64,000 nucleotides of DNA from Candidatus Caldilinea saccharophila (GTDB lineage: Bacteria > Chloroflexota > Anaerolineae > Caldilineales > Caldilineaceae): contig JADJVW010000002.1 of assembly GCA_016710365.1 (NCBI GenBank), positions 383,641-447,640 of the forward strand, in the 5' to 3' direction. This document shows positions 26,166-36,698 of the stretch, in pieces. The first letter of the stretch is position 1, and the number at the start of each line of letters is the position of its first letter. The notes below the pieces were generated by a model. The model had not been told where the DNA came from. It did no database searches and saw nothing but the letters and a program-made list of their open reading frames with translations. Made by a program: the position numbers and the translations under genes.

Positions 26166-28515
26166 ATGTCAAGTGTTGAGCGCAACCCCGAAATCATTGT
26201 GGCGTCACGACCGCAGCGCACCTGGCCGGTCGCCCTGCTCGTCCTCCTCGTGCTCGCTTTGCTTGGCGTCAACGGCTGGCTGGCCTATCAGACCTGGATG
26301 TTGAACCAAACCCTCAGCGAGTTTGTCGCACAACGCAGCGCACTGCCTGCTTTTGCCGACGGTGCGTTGCCGGTGGGTGGGTTTCCCAATGCGGGCGCGC
26401 GACGTCAAGGCGACGCTGGCGTCACGCAGCAAGGCGATGCACCAGTGGGTGGGACGGTGACAGATGATGCGCCTGTCCAGCGTCCGGCTACTGCCAATTC
26501 CCAGGCGGCTGGCGCTGCCGTCGAAGCTCCCCCAACTGAAGCGACAGCGGCCGCGCCCGTGGTTGAAGGGGGAGCCGTTCCCCGCTGCCGGCAATCGCGG
26601 GCCGCGTACGGGCACAGGCGGTCAGGGCATTCCCCGTCAAGGCAGCCATCGACAGGCGCCGGGTGAACAAACGGGGGCCGCAGGCAGTGACGGGGCGCTG
26701 GCGCCTGCCGCCAGCGAAGTGCTTACCGACAGCACAGGTCTCAACCTTCCAGATGAAGCGACCAGGCCATCGATAGCCCTGATGCCGGCAGATAGCGACG
26801 CCGCCACTAGCGCCGGGCGCGACGAAGTCACGCCGACGCCAGCGGTTGAAAGCGCAATGGTGGTGGCGCCGTCGATCCCAGTCGTCACCGGTGTTAAAGG
26901 CGCCCGCGTGTGGGACGATGCCGGCGCGTTGCTGATGGTTTATGACAGCGGCGCTACGCTCTCGGCGACGGGGCGATCAGCCAATGGCGACTGGCTGATC
27001 GTGGAGAGTGAGGCCGGTCCAGGCTGGGTGCAGACGGAGCAGTTGATTGCCTACGGCATACAACAGCTTGCCGTAGGCGCCCTGCCGCCGTCCACCGCTC
27101 TGGCGCCGGTGTTTGACACACAAGCGACGCGCGTCGCAGACTCAGCAGCCACTGTGACCGAGACCCAGACCGCTGCCATCGCGTCCAATGAAACCCTGGT
27201 TGAGCCGGAGTCTAAAGCGCCAACTACATTGGATGCGGCTGCGCCCAGTGCGCCCATCACGGCGACCGTCGTCATCTCTGACGCGCGGCTTAACGTGCGT
27301 TCCGGACCGGGCGTCGAGTATCCGATCATCGGCAAGGCCGCGCCCGGCGCGGCCTATGTCGTCACGGGACGCAACAGCACCGGGCAGTGGCTACAGTTGC
27401 GGATCGATGAGGCAAGGGGCGCCATCGGCTGGGTGGACGCCGCATACATGGAGATTAGCGGCGAAATCGATGCCTTGCCTCAGCCGGTGGTGACGCCAGC
27501 GCCAACACCGGCGCAGACAGACACGACACGCACAGGGGCGGCAATTGCCGCCCCTGCCGCTGTCCAGACTGTGAACGCGTTATCATCTTCAGCAGGGTTG
27601 CAGGGCACAATCGTCTTTCAGCAGAGCCGGGGCGGCATGATCTATGCCTACTACCCGGCGACCGGTGCACTGCAGCCGCTGACGCATGGCGTGGACCCAG
27701 CGATCAGCCCGGATGGAAGTACAGTTGCCTTTACGCGCGACGGCGGCGAGACAGGGATTTACCTGGTCGATATCGACGGTGCGAATGAGCGGCGCATTTT
27801 CGTGCGCCCCACGCTTAGCTCGCCCAAATGGAGTCCGGACGGCCAGTGGATTCTCTTCAGCCGCAATGACGATTATCTCGAGTGTTATGACATCGGCTTT
27901 AATCAATGTCTTCTGCCCGAAATCTTCTTTGACCGCTTCCCGTTTGCCGATCCCGACCAGTTTCCCCTTGTCAAGGAATACAAGTTCAAGCTCTCCGCAG
28001 TTGACCGCGACGGGCAGAATTTCCACGACATCCCTGCACTGGACTCGGCGCGCGCCCCCGACTGGAGCGAAGGCGGGATTACCTACCAGTCCAAAGCTGG
28101 CATTCAGCGTACGAATGATGGCCAAGGCATCACCACGCAGGAAGTGGCCTTCAATAACCTCAATCCCTATTACATTGACCCGGACTGGCAACCGAACGGA
28201 GATCAGATCGCTTTTCAGCTCAAAGGCGCCGCCCAAACTGACATTTGGGTCGTCAACGCGGATGGCACGAATCTGCATCCACTGACCGCCCCGAAAACGA
28301 CGCTTGTCGACCAACTGCCCAGCAATGTCGCGCCGGCCTACAGCCCCGACGGCGCGCATATCGTTTTTTTGAGCAACCGCGATGAGCGGAATGCTGCCGG
28401 CGCCTGGCATATTTGGGTGATGGACGCCGATGGCGGCAACCAGATGCTGCTGCCCATTGACCTGCCGATCGACTACAATTTCGGGCTGGAGCAGGCGGTC
28501 AGTTGGGGCGGTTGA
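26166..28515 (+). CDS. Membrane-anchored protein with SH3-like domains and a TolB/PD40 beta-propeller, frameshifted
   Basis: About 783 codons with a frameshift near 26575. A single TM helix (VALLVLLVLALLGVNGWLAYQ) anchors it. After a disordered Pro/Ala-rich linker there are two bacterial SH3-like domains: one at about TGVKGARVWDDAGALL, a second with DARLNVRSGPGVEYPIIGKA and GWVDAAYM. The C-terminal 300 residues form a TolB-type propeller with PD40 repeats (PAISPDGSTVAFTRDGG, SSPKWSPDGQWILFSR, APAYSPDGAHIVFLSNRDE). SH3 and PD40 domains on one anchor suggest envelope or cell-wall sensing. It is the last gene of the two-component/efflux operon; its role there is unknown. TTAAGGAG precedes the ATG. 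Confidence 0.87.
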
Positions 28516-28731
28516 CCGTGATATGATGCTGCCTGGTAGGTGATGCGTCATCTGGCATGCGTGCCAAAGAAGCATTTTGCTACACGCGCAATCTCGCCTA
28601 TACTCTCCTTCACGCCAATGGCTATCTAGTTGTTCGCGTCGCCCGCATCATGCGAAAGCAAGGATTCTGGGAGACCGCGTTTCGACCCACGCCATTCGCC
28701 TGCGTTCCCATGCTCTCAACCTAAACAATGT

Positions 28732-28854
28732 GGGTCAAGCGGCTCTCGTGTGGTTACGTGCCGGGGACGGGCTTGCGGTGCTTCGGTCGAGCAGACAGCG
28801 ATCAGCCCGTCCCCGGCACGTAAGGCCCCACCACATGAATTCCGGTTGAGCCAA
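28732..28854. mobile_element. Family B palindromic element, copy 3
   Basis: TGGGTCAAGCGG...CGTGTGG on the left and CCACCACATGAATTCCGG...TTGAGCCA on the right enclose TTACGTGCCGGGGACGGGCT / AGCCCGTCCCCGGCACGTAA. ACAATG occurs directly on both sides (28726-28731, 28855-28860), again suggesting a target duplication. It occupies the 438-base gap before the subtilisin-like protease, which holds no gene. Confidence 0.75.
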
Positions 28855-28953
28855 CAATGCTTTGTTGTCGCTTTGTTGTCGAGTCGGCGTCCCTGGCCGA
28901 TATTGAACTTTAGCGCTTTGAGTTTTTCTACAATCTATAGTTCAGGAGAAACC

Positions 28954-31900
28954 ATGATGCACAGGCGGTTGAGGCTCTTATCGGTCATCTTGTTGTTTGC
29001 GTCGTTTGTGGTGTCGGGGCAGGGCGTTGGCCAGGCGGGGACAACAGCCCAGCCGGCGCCGCTGACGATCAAGCTGCGCGCCGGCGTCATCACACCGGGC
29101 ATTGAGGAGACGCTTCCTGGCACAGAGGCGCTCACCATCGACGGCTATGAGCCGGGTCAGCCTGGTTACTACATCGTGCAGTTCCGCGGCGCGGTGCAGG
29201 ATGGCTGGACGGCGCAGCTTGCCGCGCCGGCGTTGAGGTGCTCGAATACCTGCCTGACTTTGCCTTCAAGGTGCGCATGACGCCAGAACAGGCCGCGCAG
29301 GTTCAACGACAGGGCAGCATCCATTGGGTGGGACTTTTCCAGCCGGCGTTCAAGATCGCACCGGATCTGGCAATGAATGGTCAGAAACTCTATCGCGTGC
29401 GCGTCGAAAGCGGCGCTGGGCGTGCAGGTGCTGGCGCAGGAGGACAACTTCCTGACTGTGGCCGCCGACGCCGCGCAGGTGATCGGCATGGCGCGACTGC
29501 TCGACGTGGCCTGGATCGACAACTTCGTGCTCTACGAAAAGCATAACGACACCGGCGCCGGTGTGATCGTGGGGACAAACGCGGCCAACGCGCTTGGCTA
29601 CAATGGTTCGACCCAGATTGCCGCTGTCGCTGATACGGGGCTGGGCGGCGGCACGGCCGCCACGGCGCATGCCGACGTCCCGGCTGCGCGCATCGTGAAT
29701 ATTTTTAACTGGCCGGGGAGCGCGGGCGGCTGCTTCCAGAGCATCAGCAATGACGGCTCGGTCGATGTGGACAGTGGGCATGGGACGCATGTTGCGCTTT
29801 CGGTGCTTGGCGATGGCGGGCCGAACGGTATCGGTAAGAGCGGCGCCCCGGCGGCGCGGCTCGTCTTCCAGTCTACGGAGAACTATGTCACCGTCTCCAA
29901 TCTCTGCCGCGCGCTCTACGGCTACACCAACGGCTACTATCTGACTGGCCTGCCCAGCGACCTGAACCAGCTTTACCAGCAGGCTTACACCGCTGGCGCT
30001 CGCATCCATTCCAACTCATGGGGATCCTCGCAGGCGGGCGTCTACACGGCGAACAGTGCACAGAGCGACCAGTTCGTGTGGAATAACCGTGACATGGTCA
30101 TCACCTTCTCGGCAGGCAATGCCGGCGCCGATGCCAACGCCAATGGCGTAGTCGATAACGATTCCATCGGCTCGCCGGCGACCGCCAAGAACGTCATCAC
30201 CGTGGGCGCCAGTGAAAACGCACGCGCCGACAACTTCCCGTGCGACGCCAGCCTGACCTACACGTCGAGCGACGCGTATCAGGCGGGGCAGACCTGCGCC
30301 GGCATGGGCGGCGTCAACCAGCTTGGCACAGCCGGGCAACGCTGGGGCTTCACCGCTGAGCCGCTCAACAGCGACCCTTCGGGCGGCAACGCGCAGCAGA
30401 TGGCGCCTTTTTCCAGCCGCGGCCCGACGGACGACGGTCGCATCAAACCTGACATCGTGGCGCCCGGCGCCTGGATTCTCTCCGGCTACTCCGATCTTTA
30501 CCAGCAAGGATATGACGCCGGTGCAAATCCGCGCAACAATGCCTTCCAATCCGACGGCTGGGGAATGCCGCTTACGTCCGGCTACAAATACTTTGGCGGC
30601 ACCTCGATGTCCAATCCGATTGCAGCGGGTGGCGCCACTCTCGTGCGTGACTTCTACCAGAAGGCATACGGCCTCAATGCCAGCGCCGCGCTAGTCAAAG
30701 CGACCTTGATCAACACCGCCGTCGACTTGCTCGACGAGAATAACGACGGCGCTAACGACAACAACTTTCCGATCCCCAATGTTGCACGAAGGATGGGGAC
30801 GCATCGACCTGGCCGCGGCGACCGACGGCACGCAGCAATATGTCGACAATGCGGCCGGGCTGAGCACAGGCGCCAATGTCGCCTATCAGTACAACGTCAG
30901 CGCGGCCGGTTCGTTCAAGGTGACGTTGGTCTGGAGCGACTATCCGTCCACCGAGACGGCGTTGGTCAACCTGGTCAACGATCTTGACCTGACCGTCACT
31001 TCGCCCTCCGGCGCCGTCTATCGGGGCAATGTCTTCAGCGGCGGCTGGTCGCAGACGGGCGGCGGCGCCGATCGCACCAACAATGTCGAAAATGTCTACG
31101 TGCAGACGGGCGCCGCGGGTGTGTGGACGGTGCAGGTGAGCGGCTTCAATGTGCCGAATGGCCCGCAGCCTTTTGCGCTGGTCGTCAACGGCGAATTTGG
31201 CGTGACGCCCACGCCCACCAGTACGCCGGTCGCAACCAATACCCCTACCCCGCTTCCGACCGCAACGCCGACCACGCCGCCGACCGTGCCGCCAACCCTG
31301 GCGCCCACGAATACACCGACGGCGGCCCCGACCAACACACCGGCCCCGACCAATACCCCTGCCCCGGGCGCGGCCAATGCGATCTATCTAAGCTCGACCA
31401 CCAATGGCAATGTCGGCTTTGCGTTCAGCGACGAAGACATCGTACGCTTCGACCCCAACACCAACACGTGGACGATGTACTTCGATGGCTCGGATGTCGG
31501 CCTGGGCGCCAGCAGCAGCCAGGATATCGACGCGTTCGACCTGCTCGACGACGGCAGCATTCTGCTCAGCATCACGGGCGCGGCGACAATCCCGAATGTG
31601 GGCAGCATCGCCGACGCCGATATTGTGCGCTTTACGCCGACCTCACTCGGCCAGAATACGAGCGGGACGTACGCCTGGCACTTCGACGGCTCGGACGTGG
31701 GGCTGACGACGACGGATGAGGACATCGACGCCATCGATCTGCTGAGCGACGGGCGCATCGTGATCAGCACATTGGGCAACGTGAGCGTCACCGGCGCATC
31801 GGGCGCCGATGAAGACCTGCTCGTCTTCACGCCGACATCACTGGGCGCCACCACGGCAGGCGCGTGGGCGATCTACTTCGACGGTTCGGACGTCGGTCTG

Positions 31901-32290
31901 GCGGACACCAACAATGAAGATGTCAACGGCGCCTGGATCGATCCGGCTACAAGCCAGATCGCACTCTCTACGCTGGGGAGCTTCTCTGTGCCCGGCGTCA
32001 CCGGCGACGGCGCCGACATCTTTGTCTGCACGCCGGGAAGCCTCGGCGCCACGACAAGTTGCACCTACAGCATAGGCTGGGACGGCTCCGCCAATGGTTT
32101 TGCCGGCGAGATTGTTGATGGCATCGGATTGACCTCGGCTGCGTACGGTGCGGGCGTAGCCCAAATCAACGCCACCTTACCGCAGGATGACCCGACCGCC
32201 GGCGCCACCTTCGACGACTACGACGACATGGCCGACCAAGAGGTCGACGCCATAACGCCACAGATCTACCTGCCACTGATAGCGGATTAA
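28954..32290 (+). CDS. Secreted subtilisin-like (S8) serine protease with C-terminal FDGSDVGL repeats, frameshifted
   Basis: About 1,112 codons with three frameshifts, near 29225, 29405 and 30782 (an extra T in AATGTTGCACG). CAGGAG precedes ATG 28954 and a signal peptide follows (LLSVILLFASFVVSGQG). An inhibitor-like propeptide is followed by the catalytic triad: Asp in AAVADTGLGGG, His in DSGHGTHVALSV, Ser in FGGTSMSNPIAAGG, with Asn in IHSNSWGSS. Then comes a P-domain-like beta sandwich (FKVTLVWSDYP), a TP-rich linker of about 50 residues, and four repeats of about 70 residues containing YFDGSDVGL, DEDIDAIDLL and FTPTSLG. It ends in QIYLPLIAD, a common C-terminal ending in Chloroflexota secreted proteins. 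Large extracellular protease for polymer degradation is the likely role. Confidence 0.9.
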
Positions 32291-32301
32291 GAGAGCTCGG
32301 A

Positions 32302-32367
32302 ACGTCCCCGGCACGGCGCACCGTCTTGTCATGCAGTGCAACAACTTCTGCGCCGTGCCGGGGACGT
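32302..32367. repeat. Family A-like palindrome acting as possible terminator after the S8 protease
   Basis: ACGTCCCCGGCACGGCGCA (32302-32320) and its exact inverse (32349-32367) form a 19-bp stem, 11 bases after the protease stop. The loop differs from the array copies, so it is an older or different subtype. The remaining bases up to 32484 contain the upstream region of the next gene. Confidence 0.75.
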
Positions 32368-32484
32368 CATCTGCCGTCTACACGCATTCGACCCTGCAGC
32401 CTCGCAATGTTGCGGCAGCCACTCACTTGCTCTAGAATGGCGAAACTTGAGCAGCGAATGTTTTGCCGGACCTGAGGTCACTTC

Positions 32485-34149
32485 TTGTTACACAGCACCT
32501 TCCGTACCTTTCAAGATGCGCTCTTCTCGCCCAACCCGCTGGTGCGCCGGCTGGTGCTGGCTGGGCTGCTGGCGAGCGGCCTGCTGCTGATCACCCTCTT
32601 TATCGGCGTGGCGGGGCCGCTGATGGCGCTGGTCGCGGCCGCGGCGATCATCGGCGGCATGTTGATCCTCAACGACACGCACTGGGGGTTTGTAGCGCTG
32701 TGCGGCGTCGTCTTTTTGATACCGTTCGCCACGCTTCCCTTCTCGATTGGCTTTAAGCCCACCTTTCTCGACGTGGCGCTGGGCGCGCTCTTTTTTGTCT
32801 GGCTTTTCAAGCTGATCATCGGCCAGCAGGAGGAGTTCATTGCCTCGCCGATCGGGCTGCTGGTGGTGCTCTTTCTGCTGCTGGCGCTCTTCAGTTTTGC
32901 GCTGGGGCTGACGCACAGCCCGGCCAGCACCTTTCTGCTGCGCCGTTTTCTGGAGATTCTGATCGGGATCTCGCTCTTTTTCGTCATCGTCAACACGGTG
33001 CGCAGCGAAGAGGAGGCGATCTGGGTGACGCGCTGGGTAATAGTGGCGGGCTGGGGCGCGGCGGCGATCGCCGTGCTTTTCTACGTGCTGCCCCAGGAGT
33101 TTACCGTCGGCATCCTCGACCGCATGGCGCGCTTCGATTATCCCGGCGGCTTTGGCGCGCTGCGTTTTATCGAAGATGACCCGGCGGGCACGATGCGCGC
33201 CATCGGCACCGCGGTCGATCCCAACGTGCTCGGCGGTATGATGATCCTCGTTGCCGCGCTGCTGCTGCCGCAGCTCGTCTCCAACCAGCCGATCTTTCCA
33301 CGTTGGCTGACCTTCGCCATGCTGGCAACTGCGGCGCTGGCGCTCTATCTCACCTACAGCCGGTCGGCGCTGCTGGGACTGGCGTCAGCGGTGGCGCTGC
33401 TGGCGGTGCTCAAGTACCGCCGGTTGATCCCGCTGAGCATCGCCGCCGGGCTGCTGCTCCTGCTGTTGCCGATTACACAGGAATACATGGCGCGGCTGCT
33501 GGAAGGCTTTGTGGGCCAGGATCTGGCGACGCAGATGCGCTTTGGCGAGTACAAGGACGCGCTGATCCTGATCGAGCGCTACCCGCTCTTTGGCGTCGGC
33601 TTTACCGGCACGCCCGACATGGATATCTACCTGGGCGTCAGTATGCTCTATCTGATCATCGCCGAAAATATGGGCGTGATCGGCCTTGCCATGTTTGTGG
33701 CGGTGATGGTGGGTTTCTTCGTGATGGCGCTGCGCGCGTGGCGCGGCGGACTGAATGTGAGACTGGAGGCGCTGCTGCTCGGCTACACCGGCGCTATCCT
33801 CGGCGCGCTGGTCAGCGGCATCTTCGACCACTATTGGTTCAACATGACCTACCCGCACATGACCGTGCTCTTCTGGCTCTACGTGGGCATGGCGACGGCA
33901 GTGCTCCTCATCGCAGCGAGCCAAAAAGCACCGGACGCGCTGAAACTCAGCCACGGATGCTGGTTGTCATCCCCTCAACCGGTGCACGTCGCCGCATCTC
34001 CGAGACGCTTCTATCTACTGGCCCGCCATTTCTTCCCTCGCGCCTGGCGCGCTGCGGCAACCATCAAAATTTACAGAGAAAGCATACAGAGAAATCTCGC
34101 ACGCTCCGCTATACTGGCGCTTCACTTACAACCGAGCGCAAGGCATTGA
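32485..34149 (+). CDS. O-antigen ligase/polymerase-like polytopic membrane protein
   Basis: 554 residues with about 11 membrane segments. The start is TTG 32485, supported by GAGGT eight bases upstream. The Wzy/WaaL-type signature region is present: MRFGEYKDALILIERYPLFG followed by VGFTG, with a long extracytoplasmic loop before it and the final helices after SGIFDHYWFNMTYPH. Such proteins polymerise or transfer undecaprenyl-linked glycans at the outer face of the membrane. The last about 80 residues (after LLIAASQK) are Arg-rich and unlike the family, so the true end may have been lost through a frame change near 33930; the alternative frames there show no conserved continuation. Confidence 0.82.
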   Translation: MLHSTFRTFQDALFSPNPLVRRLVLAGLLASGLLLITLFIGVAGPLMALVAAAAIIGGMLILNDTHWGFVALCGVVFLIPFATLPFSIGFKPTFLDVALGALFFVWLFKLIIGQQEEFIASPIGLLVVLFLLLALFSFALGLTHSPASTFLLRRFLEILIGISLFFVIVNTVRSEEEAIWVTRWVIVAGWGAAAIAVLFYVLPQEFTVGILDRMARFDYPGGFGALRFIEDDPAGTMRAIGTAVDPNVLGGMMILVAALLLPQLVSNQPIFPRWLTFAMLATAALALYLTYSRSALLGLASAVALLAVLKYRRLIPLSIAAGLLLLLLPITQEYMARLLEGFVGQDLATQMRFGEYKDALILIERYPLFGVGFTGTPDMDIYLGVSMLYLIIAENMGVIGLAMFVAVMVGFFVMALRAWRGGLNVRLEALLLGYTGAILGALVSGIFDHYWFNMTYPHMTVLFWLYVGMATAVLLIAASQKAPDALKLSHGCWLSSPQPVHVAASPRRFYLLARHFFPRAWRAAATIKIYRESIQRNLARSAILALHLQPSARH

Positions 34150-34159
34150 AAGGGATGGC

Positions 34160-35154
34160 ATGAGTCAGAGCAAGCAAGAAGCAAGGCGAGGCGGTTGTCT
34201 ACGCGCCAGTGGGTGGGTGGCGCTGTTTCTCCTGTTGCTGTTGGTGGCTGGTGCAGCCTTCTGGGCGCAAAGTACGAATCACACGCTCGGCGCATCGGAG
34301 CGTTTCGCTGCTGGCGATGGCGCGCCCGGTTCGTTTGTTGAAGTCGACGGGCGTCAGATTCATTACCAACTCCTCGGCAATCCAGACGGCCAGCCGCTGC
34401 TCTTTGTGCATGGTTTCAACGTCAACGGTGGCTACGAGTGGAGTGAGATCGCGCCCTATCTTGAGGAGAAGTACTTTCTGATCATTCCCGACCTGCCGCC
34501 CTTCGGCCATTCCGAACGCATTGGCGAGACGTCGCCGCTCTATACCGTGCAGGGGCAGGCCAATGCCCTTGTTACGCTGCTGGACAGCCTGAACGTCGAG
34601 CAAGCGGATGTCGTCGCCGCGTCGGCCGGCGGTGCGGCCGCGGTGCAATGGCGCTGGATTACCCTGAACGGGTCGAGCGGCTGGTTCTGATAGGCGCCGA
34701 ACTCTACGATAGTGGCGGTGGGATTTTTGCGCAGTTGGGCGCGCTGCCTTTCGGCATCGGCCGGGCCAATACCTGGACAGGATTGGGCGCTGGGCCGCGT
34801 TCGGGCGCTCTTTTTGCGATCGGCTGCCGCACGAATGGATACTGTCCCGATCAAGAAACGATCGAGCGGCGGCAGCATCTTGCGGAGATCCAGGGGACAA
34901 CCGACGCCATTATGGCGCGCAATTCCACGCTCCCCGCCAGCCGCGTGCCCGCCGATCTGGCGCAAGTGCAGCAGCCCGTATTGCTCATCTGGGGCGGCGG
35001 TGATCTGCGCGGCATCGAAACCGCCAATCGCTTGGCGGCTGAGCTTCCCAACGCAACTGTAGAGATTGTAGCGGAAGCGGATCATACACCACACTTGCAC
35101 AAGCCCGCGGCCACGGCGCTGCTCATCGACAACTTTTTGATGCAGCGTTCGTAG
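34160..35154 (+). CDS. Membrane-anchored alpha/beta hydrolase, frameshifted
   Basis: About 331 codons with a frameshift near 34645 (GCGGTGCAATGGCG lacks one G). A TM helix (WVALFLLLLLVAGAAFWAQ) precedes an alpha/beta hydrolase fold: HYQLLGNPDGQPLLFVHGF (oxyanion-hole HG), nucleophile Ser in DVVAASAGGAAA, acid in LLIWGGGDLRGI, and His in AEADHTPHLHKP. The nucleophile elbow is A-A-S-A-G rather than the usual G-x-S-x-G. Substrate unknown; probably an esterase or peptidase facing outward. It starts 10 bases after the upstream ligase gene and may be co-transcribed. Confidence 0.85.
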
Positions 35155-35301
35155 AGGCGCGCCACGGATCGTGGTACAATAGCTGCCACGACACACCGTT
35201 TATGCCAAAACAGCCCACGGGCTGACCGATTTCACACCCCTTCACGCCTTGATGGGCAGATCGAGTCGGCAGTCGAGGCGAAGAGAATTCGAGAACGGAC
35301 G

Positions 35302-36246
35302 ATGCAAACCACACACAACGAATTTGGCAATATCACCCTGGAAACCGCGCCCGCCCCTCCGGCGAACGGCAGCAACCTGACGCGCGGCCGTCGTCCGGAA
35401 TGGCTGCGCGTGCGCGCGGCCGACAGCCCCAAATATCGCGAACTGACTTCGCTCTTCCGCGGCCAGCGGTTGCACACCGTCTGCGAAGAGGCGATGTGTC
35501 CCAACATCGGCGAGTGCTGGGGGCGCGGCACCGCCACCTTCCTGCTGATGGGCGACACCTGCACGCGTTCGTGCGGTTTCTGCAAGATCAAGACGGGGCG
35601 GCCCGGCCTGCTCGATCCGGATGAACCGCGCCGCGTCGCCGAGTCGATCCAGCAGATGGCGCTGAGCCACGCCGTGCTCACCAGCGTCAACCGCGACGAA
35701 CAGTCGGACGGCGGCGCCTGGGTCTTTGCCGAGAGCCTGCACTGGATTCACGAGCTGGCGCCCGGCTGCACAGTTGAGGTGCTCATTCCCGATTTCAAGG
35801 GCGACCAGACGGCGCTGCAGGTTGTCATGGACGCCAAGCCGGAGATCCTCAACCACAACACCGAGACGGCGCCTCGCCTCTATCGCACGGTGCGGCCGCA
35901 GGCCAAATATATGCGCAGCATGGAGCTTTTGCAGCGCGCCAAGCACATGGATGGTGAAGCGCTGACCAAATCGGGCATCATGGTGGGGCTGGGTGAAACG
36001 TGGGACGAAATTTTGCAGGTAATGGACGACCTGCGCGCTCACGACGTCGACATCATGACCATCGGCCAGTATTTGCAGCCAAGCCGCTTCCATCTGCCGA
36101 TCGTGCGCTACTACACGCCCGACGAGTTTGGCCGCCTGAAAGAAGAAGGCGAGGCGCGCGGCTTCCAATGGATGGAGAGCGGGCCACTGGTGCGCTCGAG
36201 CTATCACGCTGACGGGCAGGCGCATCTCAGCCCGCGGCGGCGGTGA
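35302..36246 (+). CDS. lipA: Lipoyl synthase
   Basis: 314 residues, normal length. A radical-SAM enzyme that inserts two sulfurs into octanoyl-protein to make the lipoyl cofactor of 2-oxoacid dehydrogenases and the glycine cleavage system. The auxiliary [4Fe-4S] cluster ligands CEEAMCPNIGEC (C-x4-C-x5-C) and the radical-SAM cluster CTRSCGFC (C-x3-C-x2-C) are present, as are the C-terminal RSSYHA serine motif and NHNTETAPRLY. The stop overlaps the PIN-domain gene as GTGA. lipB is not in the window. An upstream TACAAT at about 35175 could be a -10 box. Confidence 0.97.
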   Translation: MQTTHNEFGNITLETAPAPPANGSNLTRGRRPEWLRVRAADSPKYRELTSLFRGQRLHTVCEEAMCPNIGECWGRGTATFLLMGDTCTRSCGFCKIKTGRPGLLDPDEPRRVAESIQQMALSHAVLTSVNRDEQSDGGAWVFAESLHWIHELAPGCTVEVLIPDFKGDQTALQVVMDAKPEILNHNTETAPRLYRTVRPQAKYMRSMELLQRAKHMDGEALTKSGIMVGLGETWDEILQVMDDLRAHDVDIMTIGQYLQPSRFHLPIVRYYTPDEFGRLKEEGEARGFQWMESGPLVRSSYHADGQAHLSPRRR

Positions 36247-36698
36247 ACGGAATGACGGTGAGCGTGTATCTGGACACGTGTAGCATTCAGCGCCCGCTTG
36301 ATAAGTTGGATCAGACCCGGCTTCGGTTGGAAGCTGAGGCGATGCTTGGTGTATTTGCCGTGGTGCAGACGGGCAAGGTTGCGTTGATTTCTTCGACCGT
36401 GCTGGAGCTTGAGGTTTTGCAGAACCCATTTGTCGTGCGCCTCCAACATGGACGCCATGTGTTGTCACAAGCATCAACCATCATCAAAGTCGATGACACA
36501 TTGGCAAACCGGGCGGCGACTCTTGTCCAGGAAGGTGTAAAGCCGATGGATGCGCTCCATCTGGCGTGCGCTGAAGCGGCAGAGGCTGACTACTTCTGCA
36601 CCTGTGATGATCAGCCATTGCGCAGGACGAGGGCCATCGCAGACTTGAATGTGGCCGTGATCGTCCCTGTGGAGCTGGTGGAGGTTTTAGAACAATGA
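36243..36698 (+). CDS. PIN-domain protein, VapC-type toxin candidate
   Basis: 151 residues (GTG 36243 overlapping the lipA stop, or ATG 36252). The PIN nuclease pattern is visible: SVYLDTCSIQRPLD with the first catalytic Asp, a Glu in STVLELEVL, KPMDALHLACAEAA with the third acidic residue, and CTCDDQPL with the last. PIN toxins cleave RNA, often tRNA or rRNA. The next gene overlaps as ATGA and encodes a small acidic protein repeatedly found beside such PIN proteins, so the two probably form a toxin-antitoxin-like module. The toxin-first order and coupling to lipA are unusual. Confidence 0.85.
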   Translation: MNGMTVSVYLDTCSIQRPLDKLDQTRLRLEAEAMLGVFAVVQTGKVALISSTVLELEVLQNPFVVRLQHGRHVLSQASTIIKVDDTLANRAATLVQEGVKPMDALHLACAEAAEADYFCTCDDQPLRRTRAIADLNVAVIVPVELVEVLEQ

